Shown: one piece after another, positions 34,502 through 44,021 of the stretch
Layout of the letters: each line of letters begins with the position of its first letter
How positions within the stretch are numbered: the stretch's first letter is position 1
Assembly (NCBI GenBank): GCA_002331385.1
Contig: DCYB01000003.1
Coordinates: 106,001 to 170,000 of the forward strand
DNA length: 64,000 bases
Origin: Comamonadaceae bacterium UBA2121
GTDB lineage: Bacteria > Pseudomonadota > Gammaproteobacteria > Burkholderiales > Burkholderiaceae_C
Direction of reading: 5' to 3'
Position numbers and translations under genes: made by a program
Notes under the pieces: model-generated
Told to the model about the DNA's origin: nothing
What the model saw: only the letters and a program-made list of their open reading frames with translations
Database searches by the model: none

Positions 34502-36238
34502 TCAGGTGGGCTGCGCGCTGCGTTCGCGCTCCTGCAGCGCGCGCCACTCGACTTTTCCGGTGGCGGACTTGGGCAGGCTGGTGACGAATTCCACGATGCG
34601 CGGTGCCTTGTAGGCGGCCATGTGCTCGCGCGCCCAGGCCATGAGTGCGGCTGCGTCGGGCGCCGGAAACGCATGGGGGTGGGCAACGATCAGAGCTTTC
34701 ACGGTTTCGCCCCGGTGCGGGTCCGATGCGGCGATGACGCACACCTCCTTCACGGCGGGGTGATCGTGCAGCAGCGCCTCGACTTCGGCGGGCCACACCT
34801 TGAAGCCGGATGCGTTGATCATGCGTTTGAGGCGGTCCACCATGTGGAAATACCCGTCCTCATCCACGTACCCGAGATCGCCGGTCCGGAAATAGCGCTC
34901 GCCGTCGATGGTGGTGAAGGCTTCGTCCGTTGCGCTTTCGTTGCGCCAGTAGCCCTGGAAAACCTGTGGGCCGTGAATGGCGATTTCACCAACTGCGTTG
35001 GGGCCCAGTACCGCGCAGGTGTCCGGGTCGATCACGCACGAGCGGGTGTTGAAGATGGGAATTCCCAAGGTCTGCTGCTTGCGCCGATGGGGTGGATTGA
35101 TGTGCGAAGGCGCGATGGTTTCACTCAGGCCGTAGCCCTCGATATAGTCGCCTCCCAGCCGTTGTGCCATGCGTTGCGCAATGGCGGGCGGCATGGCCGC
35201 GCCACCGCCACTGATGCGTTGCAGGCTGGACAGATCGACATGCTCGAGTTCCGGATTGCCGAGCAGGTCGATATACATCGTGGGAACGCCGGTCCACGCG
35301 GTGACCTGATAGCGCTCGATCAACGCGGCGGCAACGCGCGCGTCCCAGCGCGTCATGATGATGGTGGTGCTGCCGTTGTGCAGAGGGCCGTTCATGCAGC
35401 GCTGCATGCCGGTGACGTGGAAGTACGGCATCGCGCCAAGGATCACGTCGTCTTGCTGCATGCCCATCCATTGCATGCCCGCCATGGCGGTGAACAGCAC
35501 GGAGCGATGTGTGTGCATGCATCCTTTCGGATGCCCGGTGGTGCCCGAGGTATAGGGCATCACGCACAGATCGTCCGGTGCCACAGGAACGGGTTGGAGA
35601 CGTGACGCATCGATGGCGGTAGCGTCCGTCCACGAGTGCATGCAGGCGGGAATCTCTACCGCGGGTTCTGCGCGCAGAACGTCGGGCAGCGAGAGCGTGG
35701 TGGGTTGGGTCAGGGCGTCGGCGTAGCGCACAGCAATGCCGTGCTGCAGCGCGCCGCTCTCAAAAAAGGGCAGGGCATGGTGCGCGACTTCGCTACCGGC
35801 AACGATGGTGCGGGCGCCGCTGTCATCAACGTAGTGCGCCAGCTCGCCCGAGCGCGTCATCGGATTGACGGGCACCACCACGCCGCCGCAGCGCAGGACC
35901 GCATGGAACGCCATGACAAACTGGGGGCAGTTCTGCAGGTAAAGCAGCACGCGATCGCCGGGTGAGACCCCGCATTCCTGCTGCAGGAAGGCGGCTAGTT
36001 TCCGCACCGTATCGCGGCAGTCCGCGAAACGGGTGACGCTGTCGTAATACACCATGCAGGCTTTGTCCGGCACCCGGCGCGCGGAGTCCTCTAGGCTGTC
36101 GATGATCGTGCGATTGGGCAGGTCGATGTCGTGGGGCTGACCAGGCGGCCAATGCGCGTGGTGAAGTGGTGCGGGCTGTTGCATCTCGGGCGCTGTGTCT
36201 TGTGGGGCCATCCGCTGGGCGTCTGGGTTGAGCGCCAT
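34502..36238 (-). CDS. AMP-dependent acyl-CoA ligase
   Basis: The 578-residue adenylate-forming enzyme has the ATP loop YTSGTTGHPKG, the motif EGYGLSET, the hinge region RYFRTGDLGYVDEDGYF and the C-terminal catalytic lysine motif PKSATGKVEWRAL. It activates a carboxylic acid with ATP and CoA. The family (medium/long-chain or aryl acids) does not fix the substrate. It is the first gene of the leftward operon with Bug and FAD-linked dehydrogenase and is divergent from an IclR gene. Confidence 0.93.
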   Translation of the reverse strand: MALNPDAQRMAPQDTAPEMQQPAPLHHAHWPPGQPHDIDLPNRTIIDSLEDSARRVPDKACMVYYDSVTRFADCRDTVRKLAAFLQQECGVSPGDRVLLYLQNCPQFVMAFHAVLRCGGVVVPVNPMTRSGELAHYVDDSGARTIVAGSEVAHHALPFFESGALQHGIAVRYADALTQPTTLSLPDVLRAEPAVEIPACMHSWTDATAIDASRLQPVPVAPDDLCVMPYTSGTTGHPKGCMHTHRSVLFTAMAGMQWMGMQQDDVILGAMPYFHVTGMQRCMNGPLHNGSTTIIMTRWDARVAAALIERYQVTAWTGVPTMYIDLLGNPELEHVDLSSLQRISGGGAAMPPAIAQRMAQRLGGDYIEGYGLSETIAPSHINPPHRRKQQTLGIPIFNTRSCVIDPDTCAVLGPNAVGEIAIHGPQVFQGYWRNESATDEAFTTIDGERYFRTGDLGYVDEDGYFHMVDRLKRMINASGFKVWPAEVEALLHDHPAVKEVCVIAASDPHRGETVKALIVAHPHAFPAPDAAALMAWAREHMAAYKAPRIVEFVTSLPKSATGKVEWRALQERERSAQPT

Positions 36239-36252
36239 TGAATGATGGTTTC

Positions 36253-36278
36253 TTGCACAATGCGATTCCGATGTGCAA
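36253..36278. promoter_or_regulatory. Candidate IclR operator between acyl-CoA ligase and IclR genes
   Basis: A perfect 7-bp inverted repeat, TTGCACA (36253-36259) and TGTGCAA (36272-36278), spaced by 12 bp, lies in the 61-bp divergent gap. It could control both genes. Confidence 0.6.
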
Positions 36279-36299
36279 TTTCTTCAAATAGTGAGACAA

Positions 36300-37067
36300 A
36301 TGGACAAGGTCGGCGGCACCCAGGTCTTGCGGCGCGGACTGGACATGGTTCAGCTCATTGCCGCGCAGCATGCGCAGGGCATCGCGCTGCGCGATCTCGT
36401 GGCCATGAGCGGGCTGACCAGACCCACGGCCTACCGGCTGGTGGCCTGTCTGGCGCAGGAAGGTTATGCCGAGAAGGATGCGCACACGGGCCGATACCGC
36501 CTGGGCATCAAGGCCATGCAATTGGGCATGCGCGTGATGGAGCGCCCGCCGCTGGTGGGCCGTTTCCGCATCGCCATGAAGAGCATTGCGCGCATCACGG
36601 GGGACACGGTCTTCCTGATCGTGCAGCAGGGCGACCACGGTCTGTGTCTGCACCGGGAGATGGGGGACTTTCCGATCAAGGCGCTGGTCATCGATGTGGG
36701 CGAACGCCGGTTGATGGGGCTGGGCACAGGCGGACTGGCGCTGATGTCCCAATTGGACGCCAGCGAAGTCCCGGCTATTTTTGGGCGCAACGCCAAGCGC
36801 TATCGGGATGCCGGTCTGGAATTGGCCGAGTTGCAGGCGGATATCCGCACCGTGCGCCAGCGCGGATATGCGGTGGTGGCCGATCGCATCACCGTGGGCG
36901 TAGCAGGGGTGGGCCGTGGTGTGCAACTGGAGGAGGGCACCCGCGCAGCCATCAGCATCGCGACGGTCACATCGCGCATGTCGCCCGCACGGGCGACGGA
37001 ATTGGCAGAGCTGATTCGCGTGGAAACAGAAGCCATTGGCGTCGCTGGCGATCCCCACAGAACATGA
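36300..37067 (+). CDS. IclR family transcriptional regulator
   Basis: The 255-residue regulator has an N-terminal winged helix (QVLRRGLDMVQLIAA, LRDLVAMSGLTRPTAYRLVA) and an IclR effector domain. The ATG at 36300 (MDKVGG) is preferred; the open frame begins at 36273, inside the TGTGCAA arm of the upstream dyad. It is divergent from the acyl-CoA ligase operon and is its likely regulator. Confidence 0.92.
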   Translation: MDKVGGTQVLRRGLDMVQLIAAQHAQGIALRDLVAMSGLTRPTAYRLVACLAQEGYAEKDAHTGRYRLGIKAMQLGMRVMERPPLVGRFRIAMKSIARITGDTVFLIVQQGDHGLCLHREMGDFPIKALVIDVGERRLMGLGTGGLALMSQLDASEVPAIFGRNAKRYRDAGLELAELQADIRTVRQRGYAVVADRITVGVAGVGRGVQLEEGTRAAISIATVTSRMSPARATELAELIRVETEAIGVAGDPHRT

Positions 37068-37187
37068 AAAACCCGTTTGCGCCCTGGAGTGACAGCACAA
37101 ACGGGTGGTTCTGGCGGGTGCAAATACAAACCTCTACCTTCGATTTGCGCGCCAGGTCTGGCGCTGGAGCGCCATCGCGGAAAATGA

Positions 37188-37529
37188 TTACTGTCTGGCC
37201 GCCGTATCGGGCGTGCCACTTTGCTGGAAGCGTGGTTCGCGCTGCTTGTCACTTGGAGCCGGCAAGGACGCTGTCCTGCCGCCGGCTGAGCTTGCGTTTG
37301 CCTGGGCGGACGCAGAAGACTGGGGAACAGCGGCATTGGAGGTGCGCGATTGCGCTCCGGCGGCTCGGGTGACGCTGCTGGACGGGCCGATGGATGTCTC
37401 TGCCTGAACGGCGGAGCGACCGGTTCCTTGTGCCTGGACGGCACCGCCGACAGCGAGGGCCGCGAACAGCATGACGCTGCGTGCGTCAAAAGCGCTGAGG
37501 GTGCGGAATCGTTGCTTAGGCTGGGTCAT
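37188..37529 (-). CDS. Hypothetical secreted protein
   Basis: The 113-residue protein has a signal peptide (SVMLFAALAVGGAVQAQ) and a mature part of low complexity rich in Ser, Ala, Gln and Thr. No family is recognised. The ATG at 37529 has GGAGCC about 8 nt upstream on the minus strand. The low complexity and small size make it a moderate-confidence gene. It is divergent from the cobalamin adenosyltransferase gene. Confidence 0.6.
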   Translation of the reverse strand: MTQPKQRFRTLSAFDARSVMLFAALAVGGAVQAQGTGRSAVQAETSIGPSSSVTRAAGAQSRTSNAAVPQSSASAQANASSAGGRTASLPAPSDKQREPRFQQSGTPDTAARQ

Positions 37530-37685
37530 GTTTTTGGCTCCAAGTTCTGTTGAACACGGCTCTATTGCATCGCAACATGCGCCGCAGTGCCAGCACTCTT
37601 GCCCGCTGTTTCCCGCCTCCTCATTTCGACCCGGGATGTAAAGCACAATGGAGAACTTGCGCAGAAACATAGGAGAAAACCGGCC

Positions 37686-38261
37686 ATGGGTAACCGATTG
37701 ACACAGATAGCCACGCGCACAGGCGACGATGGCACGACTGGATTGGGCAACAACACCCGCGTGTCCAAGAACAGCGGACGGCCCCATGCCATGGGCGATG
37801 TGGACGAACTCAATTCGCACATCGGCTTGTTGCTGTGCGAGCCGCTGCCCGCCGATGTGCGCGAACTGCTGGTGGACGTTCAACACCAGTTGTTCAATCT
37901 GGGTGGCGAGCTGTCGATTCCGGGATTTGAGCTGCTCAAGGACGATGGTCTGCTGCAACTCGACAATGCGCTCGCGCACTACAACGCGCAGCTCCCGCGC
38001 CTGCAGGAGTTCATCCTGCCTGCGGGCACGCGTGCGGCGGCGCTGGCCCATGTCTGCCGCACGGTGGCGCGCCGTGCGGAACGCGCGACCGTGGCCCTGC
38101 AGGAAAGCGAAGAGATGCGCTCCGCGCCACGGCAGTACCTGAACCGCCTGTCCGATTTGCTGTTCGTGCTGGCGCGCGTGCTCAACCGGGTCGACGGGGG
38201 TGACGACATTTACTGGAAGAGCGAGCGACTGGCGCGCGCCGCCAGCGACGACGCGCAATAG
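37686..38261 (+). CDS. Cob(I)alamin adenosyltransferase, PduO type
   Basis: The 191-residue protein transfers the adenosyl group of ATP to corrinoid. It starts with the PduO-type ATP loop TRTGDDGTTGLG and has VDELNSHIGLL and the conserved RYLNRLSDLLFVLAR-type helix (here QYLNRLSDLLFVLAR). It would supply adenosylcobalamin to B12 enzymes, none of which is encoded in this window apart from a radical SAM protein with a B12-type domain. The ATG at 37686 fits the family start. Confidence 0.93.
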   Translation: MGNRLTQIATRTGDDGTTGLGNNTRVSKNSGRPHAMGDVDELNSHIGLLLCEPLPADVRELLVDVQHQLFNLGGELSIPGFELLKDDGLLQLDNALAHYNAQLPRLQEFILPAGTRAAALAHVCRTVARRAERATVALQESEEMRSAPRQYLNRLSDLLFVLARVLNRVDGGDDIYWKSERLARAASDDAQ

Positions 38262-38484
38262 ACGGTGCCGACCTGAAACCGCCTTGAACGCTGCGGCACA
38301 GCGCGTGTGCCGCATGCCTGATCGCTCGCACCGCCGGAGGATGTCTCCGCGCGTCGCTGCGAGAGCCTTTGTCTGGCTGTCGCCGGAATCGCTCCACATC
38401 CCCTTGCTCCCGGGCTCCCACCATCAGGAAGCGGCAGTTGTTTCCGATGTGGGTGCGCGCGCACTTCTGTGTGATATGTAACCG

Positions 38485-38516
38485 TGTAACTGCATAAATA
38501 CAAATAGAAAGTTACA
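38485..38516. promoter_or_regulatory. Inverted repeat TGTAACT/AGTTACA
   Basis: Perfect 7-bp arms, 18 bp apart, lie 300 bp upstream of the DUF11 gene. It is a possible operator; the protein that would bind is not known. Confidence 0.35.
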
Positions 38517-38698
38517 GATCGGGCGCTTTTACAGCGCATTCGCACGTATGGACTCACTCCACAAAACGCCAAAATCCCCTTGACCGCACACCTGATGAAG
38601 GCTTTCTTTAGAGGTGTGTACACGTGAACTCGATTTAGTCAACCTATCGGCCCAATCTCCGACCCTATTTGTGCGTATATGTGAGTAAAGATGAGAAG

Positions 38699-38717
38699 TT
38701 GTATCAAATAAATACAA
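38699..38717. promoter_or_regulatory. Inverted repeat TTGTAT/ATACAA upstream of the DUF11 gene
   Basis: Perfect 6-bp arms flank a 7-bp AT-rich centre 99 bp before the start codon. It may be an operator or part of the promoter. Confidence 0.35.
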
Positions 38718-38815
38718 TTGAAAAAGACTATCTGTCGATTTGATGCGTCCCGGACGACTCCTCGCACGGATCCACAGACGTCGCGCGCTCTGTTTTCATC
38801 TTTCGATAGGTTTCT

Positions 38816-41800
38816 ATGTCAGTCAATTCAACAAGTGCCCCGGCGCGCGGAGGGCCTGTGCACGCTCTTCCTGATCGCGCCGGTTGTCGCGTGCCTTTGT
38901 GGCGCGCAGCTCTGGTTGGTGCAATGCTCGCGCTGGGCATGGGTTCGGCAACAGCGGCCTCGTATGTGGACGTGCTGGTCAATCATGATGCGATGATCAA
39001 CGGTCAGCTCGGTAACAGCGGCCTCGCGGGCGGCGAGTTCACGTACCGGGCCAAAGTCAAACTCAATGGCGGTGATGATGTGACCGGCGTCACCTTGATC
39101 CAGAAGCTGCCAGTGGGCGCGATCCTGATGTCGGTGAAGCCAGCAGAGGGCAAGGGCATCACGTGCAAGCACAATGGGAGCGGCATCAAGGACAATGTCC
39201 TGATCGATCAGACCAACGATACGATTGAATGCGTAGTACCTTCCTTGACCATCAAGGATGACTTCAAGTGGGTCGATTTCAATGTGGTGCTGCCGACAGC
39301 GAAAACCGACTGGAAAGCCGTCGCATCGGCGCGTCTTTCCGGCGATGGCGCCGTTGACCACGATCCGACCAACAACGTGGACATCGATCGCCACTTCACT
39401 GTCACTCCTGCGGTCGATCTGGTGGTGAAACTGAAGGCGACCAAGACCAACGTGAAGCCGGATGAGGACTTTGATTACGTAATCGATGTGTCCAGCCGGG
39501 GGCCGATGGACATTCCGTCCACCGGGAATGTCCGCTTGGAATTCGACGTGCCAGCGGGCGCGGAAATCCGTGGTGTGGCACCTTTGCCCGCCGGATGGAG
39601 TTGCGGTTTCGATCCGGCGGCATCATTTCCCGTCAGGACGGGCAAGTATGTATGTGACTACACGGCAGGTGTGACCGGGGCCAGTTTCCTCCAGCCGGTG
39701 ACGCTCCCGTCCATTACCTTGCATGCCACGGCCACCATGAGTGGGCCGATTGGTGCCACGGCGAGTGTGGCTGCGTACAACGGCGCGGGTACTGCCCGGC
39801 CCATGCCTGACGCACAAACCGTGAACAACGTGTCGGGCGTCGTGGTCACTTCATCGGGCACCGGCTACGTGGATCTGTCGCTGAAGAAAACAGTGTCGCC
39901 TTCGGTGCTTGATGCGCAGGCAACGGACTCAGAGGTCGTGTATACGCTGACGCCCGCCCGCGAAGGCGGTGCAGGCGTGCCGCAGGAGTACGTCGTGGTG
40001 ACCGACACATTGCCCGATGGGGTGGAATTTGTGGGGATGGAGTCCGGGCTGGACAAGGGCTGGACCTGTTCCTTCGCGAAGCCGCAGCTCACCTGCCAAT
40101 GGCAGGGACGCGCAGGGCAAGACTATTTCCCGTTTGAGAACCACAAGGCGATGCCCAGTATTGCGTTCCGGGCCACGGTGCAGCACGCCGCCGTAGGAGA
40201 TGGGTCTCTGCGCAATGCGGCCGAGGTCAAGCTGACCCATCCGGATCAGGCCGAGCCCAATATCGTCAACAACAAGGCGTCCGCAGACATTACGTTGAGC
40301 AATACGGCCCAATTGAAGATCTCCAAATCGGTCTCCGGAAAGCTTGTGCAGGTCAATGCGCCGTTCAGCTACAACGTGGTGGTCTCCAATGATGGCCCCA
40401 TGGACGTGCTGCCCAATCAGCCGCTGGTGGTCACGGAGAAGCCCGGGCCTGGACTGATGCTGACGAGTGCGCCCACAGATTGGCAATGCTTGCCCGGTGT
40501 GTTCCCTTCGGATGCCCCGCAGGAATGCACCTATCTGGGAGGGCTTGCAGCCAAAAAGTCCCATGCCTTGACCTTCGGCGCCATCGTGCCTGCACTGCCC
40601 GTTGGCAGTTCTGCGGACTATGCCGTGTTTGGCAACGAGGTTGAAGCGGACTTGCCGGGCTCCGGACGCGACACCATCAGGGTCAGCTCCACAGACAGCG
40701 TTACCGTTTCCAACGAAAAGGTCAGTCTGACTGTCAGAAAGAAGGCCATCAAATGGGAGCCGGTGGACAAAATCTCGCCCCCTCCCGGCACCCAGGGCCA
40801 ACGCATTACCTACGAACTCAAGGTCACCAACGATTCGACGGACCCGAAGCAGATCGCTCGCCTTGTTCGCGTGTCCGATGTGCTGGACGAATTGGTTCTT
40901 GCAACGGACGGTATCAAGCCGGGCGATCCTGAAATCTATCCCGGCGGTGGATACATCAAGGCAAAGCCCACCACGAACAACATCACATGCGATACGCCCC
41001 AACCCGAAGTAGGGCGCACGCGCGTGCTTGTCTGCATGATTGCAGAACTGCCTGCGGGTGAAAGTGCCACCGTAGAAGTCACCATCATCCCGCGCGTGAA
41101 ACGGGGAACGTGGGTCAACGGCGTGCTGGAGGCGACGCCCTACGACAACACCGTGAACGCGCGATCGCAAGTCATTGTCGGTCTGGAGGGCTCCGACACG
41201 GCCACCGAAATGATCGACGCACTGACCAATATTGACGTGGTCAAAAATGTGGGACCCCAACAGGCGGCCGCCGGGCAGGTTGTGAAGTACGACGTGACGG
41301 TGTCCAACCGGGGCCCGTCGTTTGCTGAAAACGTCACCATGGAGGACGTGCTGCCAATCAATGCCATTCTGGTGGGCGAGCCGACCACGGCCAATGGCCA
41401 ATGTACCTATCGTGATGCCAATGGTCAGGTGCATGCCTCGGCAGACGGACAACAAGGAGGCAGCTTGGATTGCGCGTGGGGCGACGCACTGGACGTGGGG
41501 CACATGTATCTGGTCAGCTACTATGCACGCTCGGTCAACGACATCCAGCTGGTTGACACGTTGACGAACACCGTCACCGTAGCGACCAGTACCCCCGAGA
41601 TCACACTGGCTGACAACACGGCCGTGGCGCAAGTGACACTGAAACCCGCGGAACTCGACGTCAGCGTGCAAATGGGGCACACCGAAGACGGCCTGGCGCT
41701 TGGTCAGGAAACGGTCTACACCGTGACGGTTTCCAATGCGGGTTACTCCGTTGCAACCAACGTGCTGATGGAGATGCTGTTTCCGCAAGCAGGGGCTGGG

Positions 41801-43480
41801 CTACCGTCTACAGCGACGTTCGAGTACATGGGCATTGTCGATATCACCGGGGAAAGTAATCGGCACTATCTTCCGCCGGGCGCAGTGTCAGGAGACGTTC
41901 ACAATCGCCCCATGGTGTCGCCAACCTATGCGAATAGCCTGTGTCAGGAGCCGCCGATACCGGGCACGACCAGTGGCACGTTGCGCTGCACGATTCCGCT
42001 CATCGGACCAGGCGAGTTCGTGAAGTTCCAGATCCGCATGAAAGCGGTGGATCTTCCCCCTGGCGCCAATACCGGCTCGTTCTTTCCAGCTGCCAGTGTG
42101 GCGGCAACCGAGCAGCAGGAGTATCTGTCCTACGGCGACGCTGAAGTGGTGGCGAAGAACAACGCGACTGGTGACCGTACTTCCGCGAATCGCAATGCCG
42201 TGGATCTGGGCATCGTGAAGACCGGTCCTGGTGGCCAGGTGTTCGAGGGCGACAAGGTGACATACACCCTGACCGTCACCAACCATGGACGCGGCAATGG
42301 TCTTTCGCCGGTCGGCATGGTCTCGGATGTGTTGCCTCAAGGACTGCTTTTCGAGAGTGCCACGGGCGGACAGGGCTGTTCCTATGACGCAGCCAACCGC
42401 ACCGTGAATTGTGTGGTCCCGGAGATGCGCCGTCTGGAAACTACGGTGTTCACGCTGGTGGCGCAGCTTGATGTTCCGTACACAGGTCAGCGCCCGCTGG
42501 TGAACACTGCGCGTGTCACCGCACCCGGCGATGGCGATCCCGAAAACAATGAAAGCACTACCACCACCACCATCGAGCCGCCTCCGACCAAGGATTTCGG
42601 CATCGACAAGAGTGGCCCTTCCGCGGTGTTGAATGAGGGCGACGAAGTCACCTACACGTTGACGGTGACCAATCATGGCGTGGCGGGCAAGCCCTACACC
42701 CAAGGTGCTAAGGTGACCGACGTATTGCCGAAGGGTCTGCAGTTCGTCAGCGCGACCGGCGGGGATGGCTGCACCTATGCAAGCGGCTCACGCACCGTGA
42801 GTTGCGATGTGCCTGCGCTGGACAGCAAAGACACCGCAGTGTTCACCATCGTTGCCCAATTGGACAAGCCTTACAAGGGTGAGCGTCCGCTGGTCAACTT
42901 CGCGCGCGTCGACTTGCCGGGAGATGAGAATCCAAAAAATAATGAGGACCACGCAACGACGACACTGGAGCCACCACCGACCATGGACTTCGGTATTGCA
43001 AAGGATGGACCGGAAGGTCCGTTGGACGCAGGTGATACTGCGATCTACACCCTGACCGTGACCAACCATGGCAAGGCAGGCAAGCTCTATACGGAAGGTG
43101 CCAAGGTGACTGACGCGCTGCCGCCGGGTCTGGAGTTCGTGAGTGCATCGGGTGGAAACGGCTGCACCTTCACCGAAACCACGCGCACGGTGGAATGCGA
43201 GGTTCCGCCGCTGGACAGTGGCGAGACGGCGGTGTTCACCATCGACACCACGCTGGCCAAGCCCTACAAGGGCCCATCCCCACTGGTGAACAAGGCATCC
43301 GTTTCGCTGGCGGACGATGAAAATCCGGACAACGACCAGGATGAAGTCACGACCAAGGTGGTGCCTCCGGCGGATGCGCACGCGGTGCCGACGCTGTCGC
43401 AGTGGAGCCTGATCGTGCTGTCCTTGCTGCTGGGCTGGATGACATGGAGGCAGTTCGCCGGAGCGCGTCGCCGCAGCTAA
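38816..43480 (+). CDS. Large DUF11-repeat surface protein with IPTL-CTERM sorting signal
   Basis: The 1,554-residue protein has a signal segment (WRAALVGAMLALGMGSATAA, about residues 29-48). About ten DUF11-type beta-sandwich repeats follow, each with a pattern such as YTLTVTNHG, a VLP motif and PENN near the end. The last three repeats start at residues 1130, 1260 and 1391, with periods of 130-131 residues and the highest similarity. The C-terminal 32 residues hold VPTLSQWSLIVLSLLLGW followed by RRR. This is an IPTL-CTERM tail recognised by an exosortase, which would anchor or process it at the cell surface. The exosortase itself is not in the window. It is transcribed alone, with a terminator. 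Confidence 0.92.
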   Translation: MSVNSTSAPARGGPVHALPDRAGCRVPLWRAALVGAMLALGMGSATAASYVDVLVNHDAMINGQLGNSGLAGGEFTYRAKVKLNGGDDVTGVTLIQKLPVGAILMSVKPAEGKGITCKHNGSGIKDNVLIDQTNDTIECVVPSLTIKDDFKWVDFNVVLPTAKTDWKAVASARLSGDGAVDHDPTNNVDIDRHFTVTPAVDLVVKLKATKTNVKPDEDFDYVIDVSSRGPMDIPSTGNVRLEFDVPAGAEIRGVAPLPAGWSCGFDPAASFPVRTGKYVCDYTAGVTGASFLQPVTLPSITLHATATMSGPIGATASVAAYNGAGTARPMPDAQTVNNVSGVVVTSSGTGYVDLSLKKTVSPSVLDAQATDSEVVYTLTPAREGGAGVPQEYVVVTDTLPDGVEFVGMESGLDKGWTCSFAKPQLTCQWQGRAGQDYFPFENHKAMPSIAFRATVQHAAVGDGSLRNAAEVKLTHPDQAEPNIVNNKASADITLSNTAQLKISKSVSGKLVQVNAPFSYNVVVSNDGPMDVLPNQPLVVTEKPGPGLMLTSAPTDWQCLPGVFPSDAPQECTYLGGLAAKKSHALTFGAIVPALPVGSSADYAVFGNEVEADLPGSGRDTIRVSSTDSVTVSNEKVSLTVRKKAIKWEPVDKISPPPGTQGQRITYELKVTNDSTDPKQIARLVRVSDVLDELVLATDGIKPGDPEIYPGGGYIKAKPTTNNITCDTPQPEVGRTRVLVCMIAELPAGESATVEVTIIPRVKRGTWVNGVLEATPYDNTVNARSQVIVGLEGSDTATEMIDALTNIDVVKNVGPQQAAAGQVVKYDVTVSNRGPSFAENVTMEDVLPINAILVGEPTTANGQCTYRDANGQVHASADGQQGGSLDCAWGDALDVGHMYLVSYYARSVNDIQLVDTLTNTVTVATSTPEITLADNTAVAQVTLKPAELDVSVQMGHTEDGLALGQETVYTVTVSNAGYSVATNVLMEMLFPQAGAGLPSTATFEYMGIVDITGESNRHYLPPGAVSGDVHNRPMVSPTYANSLCQEPPIPGTTSGTLRCTIPLIGPGEFVKFQIRMKAVDLPPGANTGSFFPAASVAATEQQEYLSYGDAEVVAKNNATGDRTSANRNAVDLGIVKTGPGGQVFEGDKVTYTLTVTNHGRGNGLSPVGMVSDVLPQGLLFESATGGQGCSYDAANRTVNCVVPEMRRLETTVFTLVAQLDVPYTGQRPLVNTARVTAPGDGDPENNESTTTTTIEPPPTKDFGIDKSGPSAVLNEGDEVTYTLTVTNHGVAGKPYTQGAKVTDVLPKGLQFVSATGGDGCTYASGSRTVSCDVPALDSKDTAVFTIVAQLDKPYKGERPLVNFARVDLPGDENPKNNEDHATTTLEPPPTMDFGIAKDGPEGPLDAGDTAIYTLTVTNHGKAGKLYTEGAKVTDALPPGLEFVSASGGNGCTFTETTRTVECEVPPLDSGETAVFTIDTTLAKPYKGPSPLVNKASVSLADDENPDNDQDEVTTKVVPPADAHAVPTLSQWSLIVLSLLLGWMTWRQFAGARRRS
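42203..43372 (+). repeat. Three near-identical ~390-bp intragenic DUF11 repeats
   Basis: Units begin at 42203, 42593 and 42986 with D-L/F-G-I and end before the VVPPADAH linker. They share YTLTVTNHG, VLP, SATGG/SASGG, PYKG and NN motifs. Such internal repetition can expand or contract by recombination. Confidence 0.85.
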
Positions 43481-43504
43481 GCGCGATCTGATGCGCTGAA
43501 GTGC

Positions 43505-43542
43505 AAAGGCCGATGAACATGGATTGTTCGTCGGCCTTTTTT
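43505..43542 (+). terminator. Rho-independent terminator of the DUF11 gene
   Basis: The stem AAAGGCCGA (43505-43513) pairs with TCGGCCTTT (43531-43539), with further pairing of GAAC and GTTC towards the loop and a T-tract after it. Confidence 0.88.
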
Positions 43543-43595
43543 GTGGGTGCGGATCACTGCGATGGCAGCGCGCGCGAACGGTACGCGAACCTTCT

Positions 43596-44021
43596 TCAGC
43601 GTGCGGCCAGCATGGCCATGGTGATGCGCGAGACGCAGGAGAGCTCGCCCGCATCGTTCACCATTTCGATGGCCCAGACCTGCGTGGTCCTGCCGAGATG
43701 CACCGGGCGCGCGGTGCCGGTTACCCAGCCGTTGCGCGAGGCCCGGATGTGGTTGGCGTTGATGTCCAGGCCGACCGCGCCCACGCCCTCGGGTGCACTG
43801 TAGTACGCGCCCATCGAGCCGAGCGTTTCTGCAAGCGTCACGCTCACCCCGCCGTGCAGCAGGCCAAAAGGTTGGCGCGTGCGCTCATCGACGGGCACGC
43901 GGCCGCGCAGGAAGTCGTCGCCGATCTGCACGATCTCGATGCCGAGGTGGCTCACGGCGGTGCCTTGGCCCGATTGGGTGATCAGTTCCAGCGAGATTGG
44001 TTTTTTCCAGATGGACGTCAT
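43596..44021 (-). CDS. PaaI family hotdog-fold thioesterase
   Basis: The 141-residue protein of the PaaI/YbdB type has the conserved hotdog segment RQPFGLLHGGVSVTLAETLGS and later VGLDINANHIRAS. It probably hydrolyses an aryl- or acyl-CoA thioester in the cytosol. The ATG at 44021 (MTSIWKKP) is preferred to the longer frame from 44120. The substrate is unknown. It is convergent with the DUF11 gene and divergent from the following binding-protein gene. Confidence 0.9.
   Translation of the reverse strand: MTSIWKKPISLELITQSGQGTAVSHLGIEIVQIGDDFLRGRVPVDERTRQPFGLLHGGVSVTLAETLGSMGAYYSAPEGVGAVGLDINANHIRASRNGWVTGTARPVHLGRTTQVWAIEMVNDAGELSCVSRITMAMLAAR

Larger units (their letters stand above)
38262..38815. 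other. AT-rich intergenic region upstream of the DUF11 protein gene
   Basis: This 554-bp stretch has no gene. It becomes AT-rich from about 38470. Two inverted repeats stand out: TGTAACT/AGTTACA at 38485-38491 and 38510-38516, and TTGTAT/ATACAA at 38699-38704 and 38712-38717. The base composition differs from the flanking genes and suggests a regulated promoter or an acquired segment. Confidence 0.55.

Noticed and set aside
37072..37103. Hairpin CCCGTTTG/CAAACGGG after the second IclR gene as a terminator
   Set aside because: The stem is clear but the loop is long and no T-tract follows, so I did not annotate it as rho-independent.
39929..41788. Open frame of about 620 codons antisense to the DUF11 gene
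   Set aside because: Shadow frame; the plus-strand frame encodes clear DUF11 repeats.
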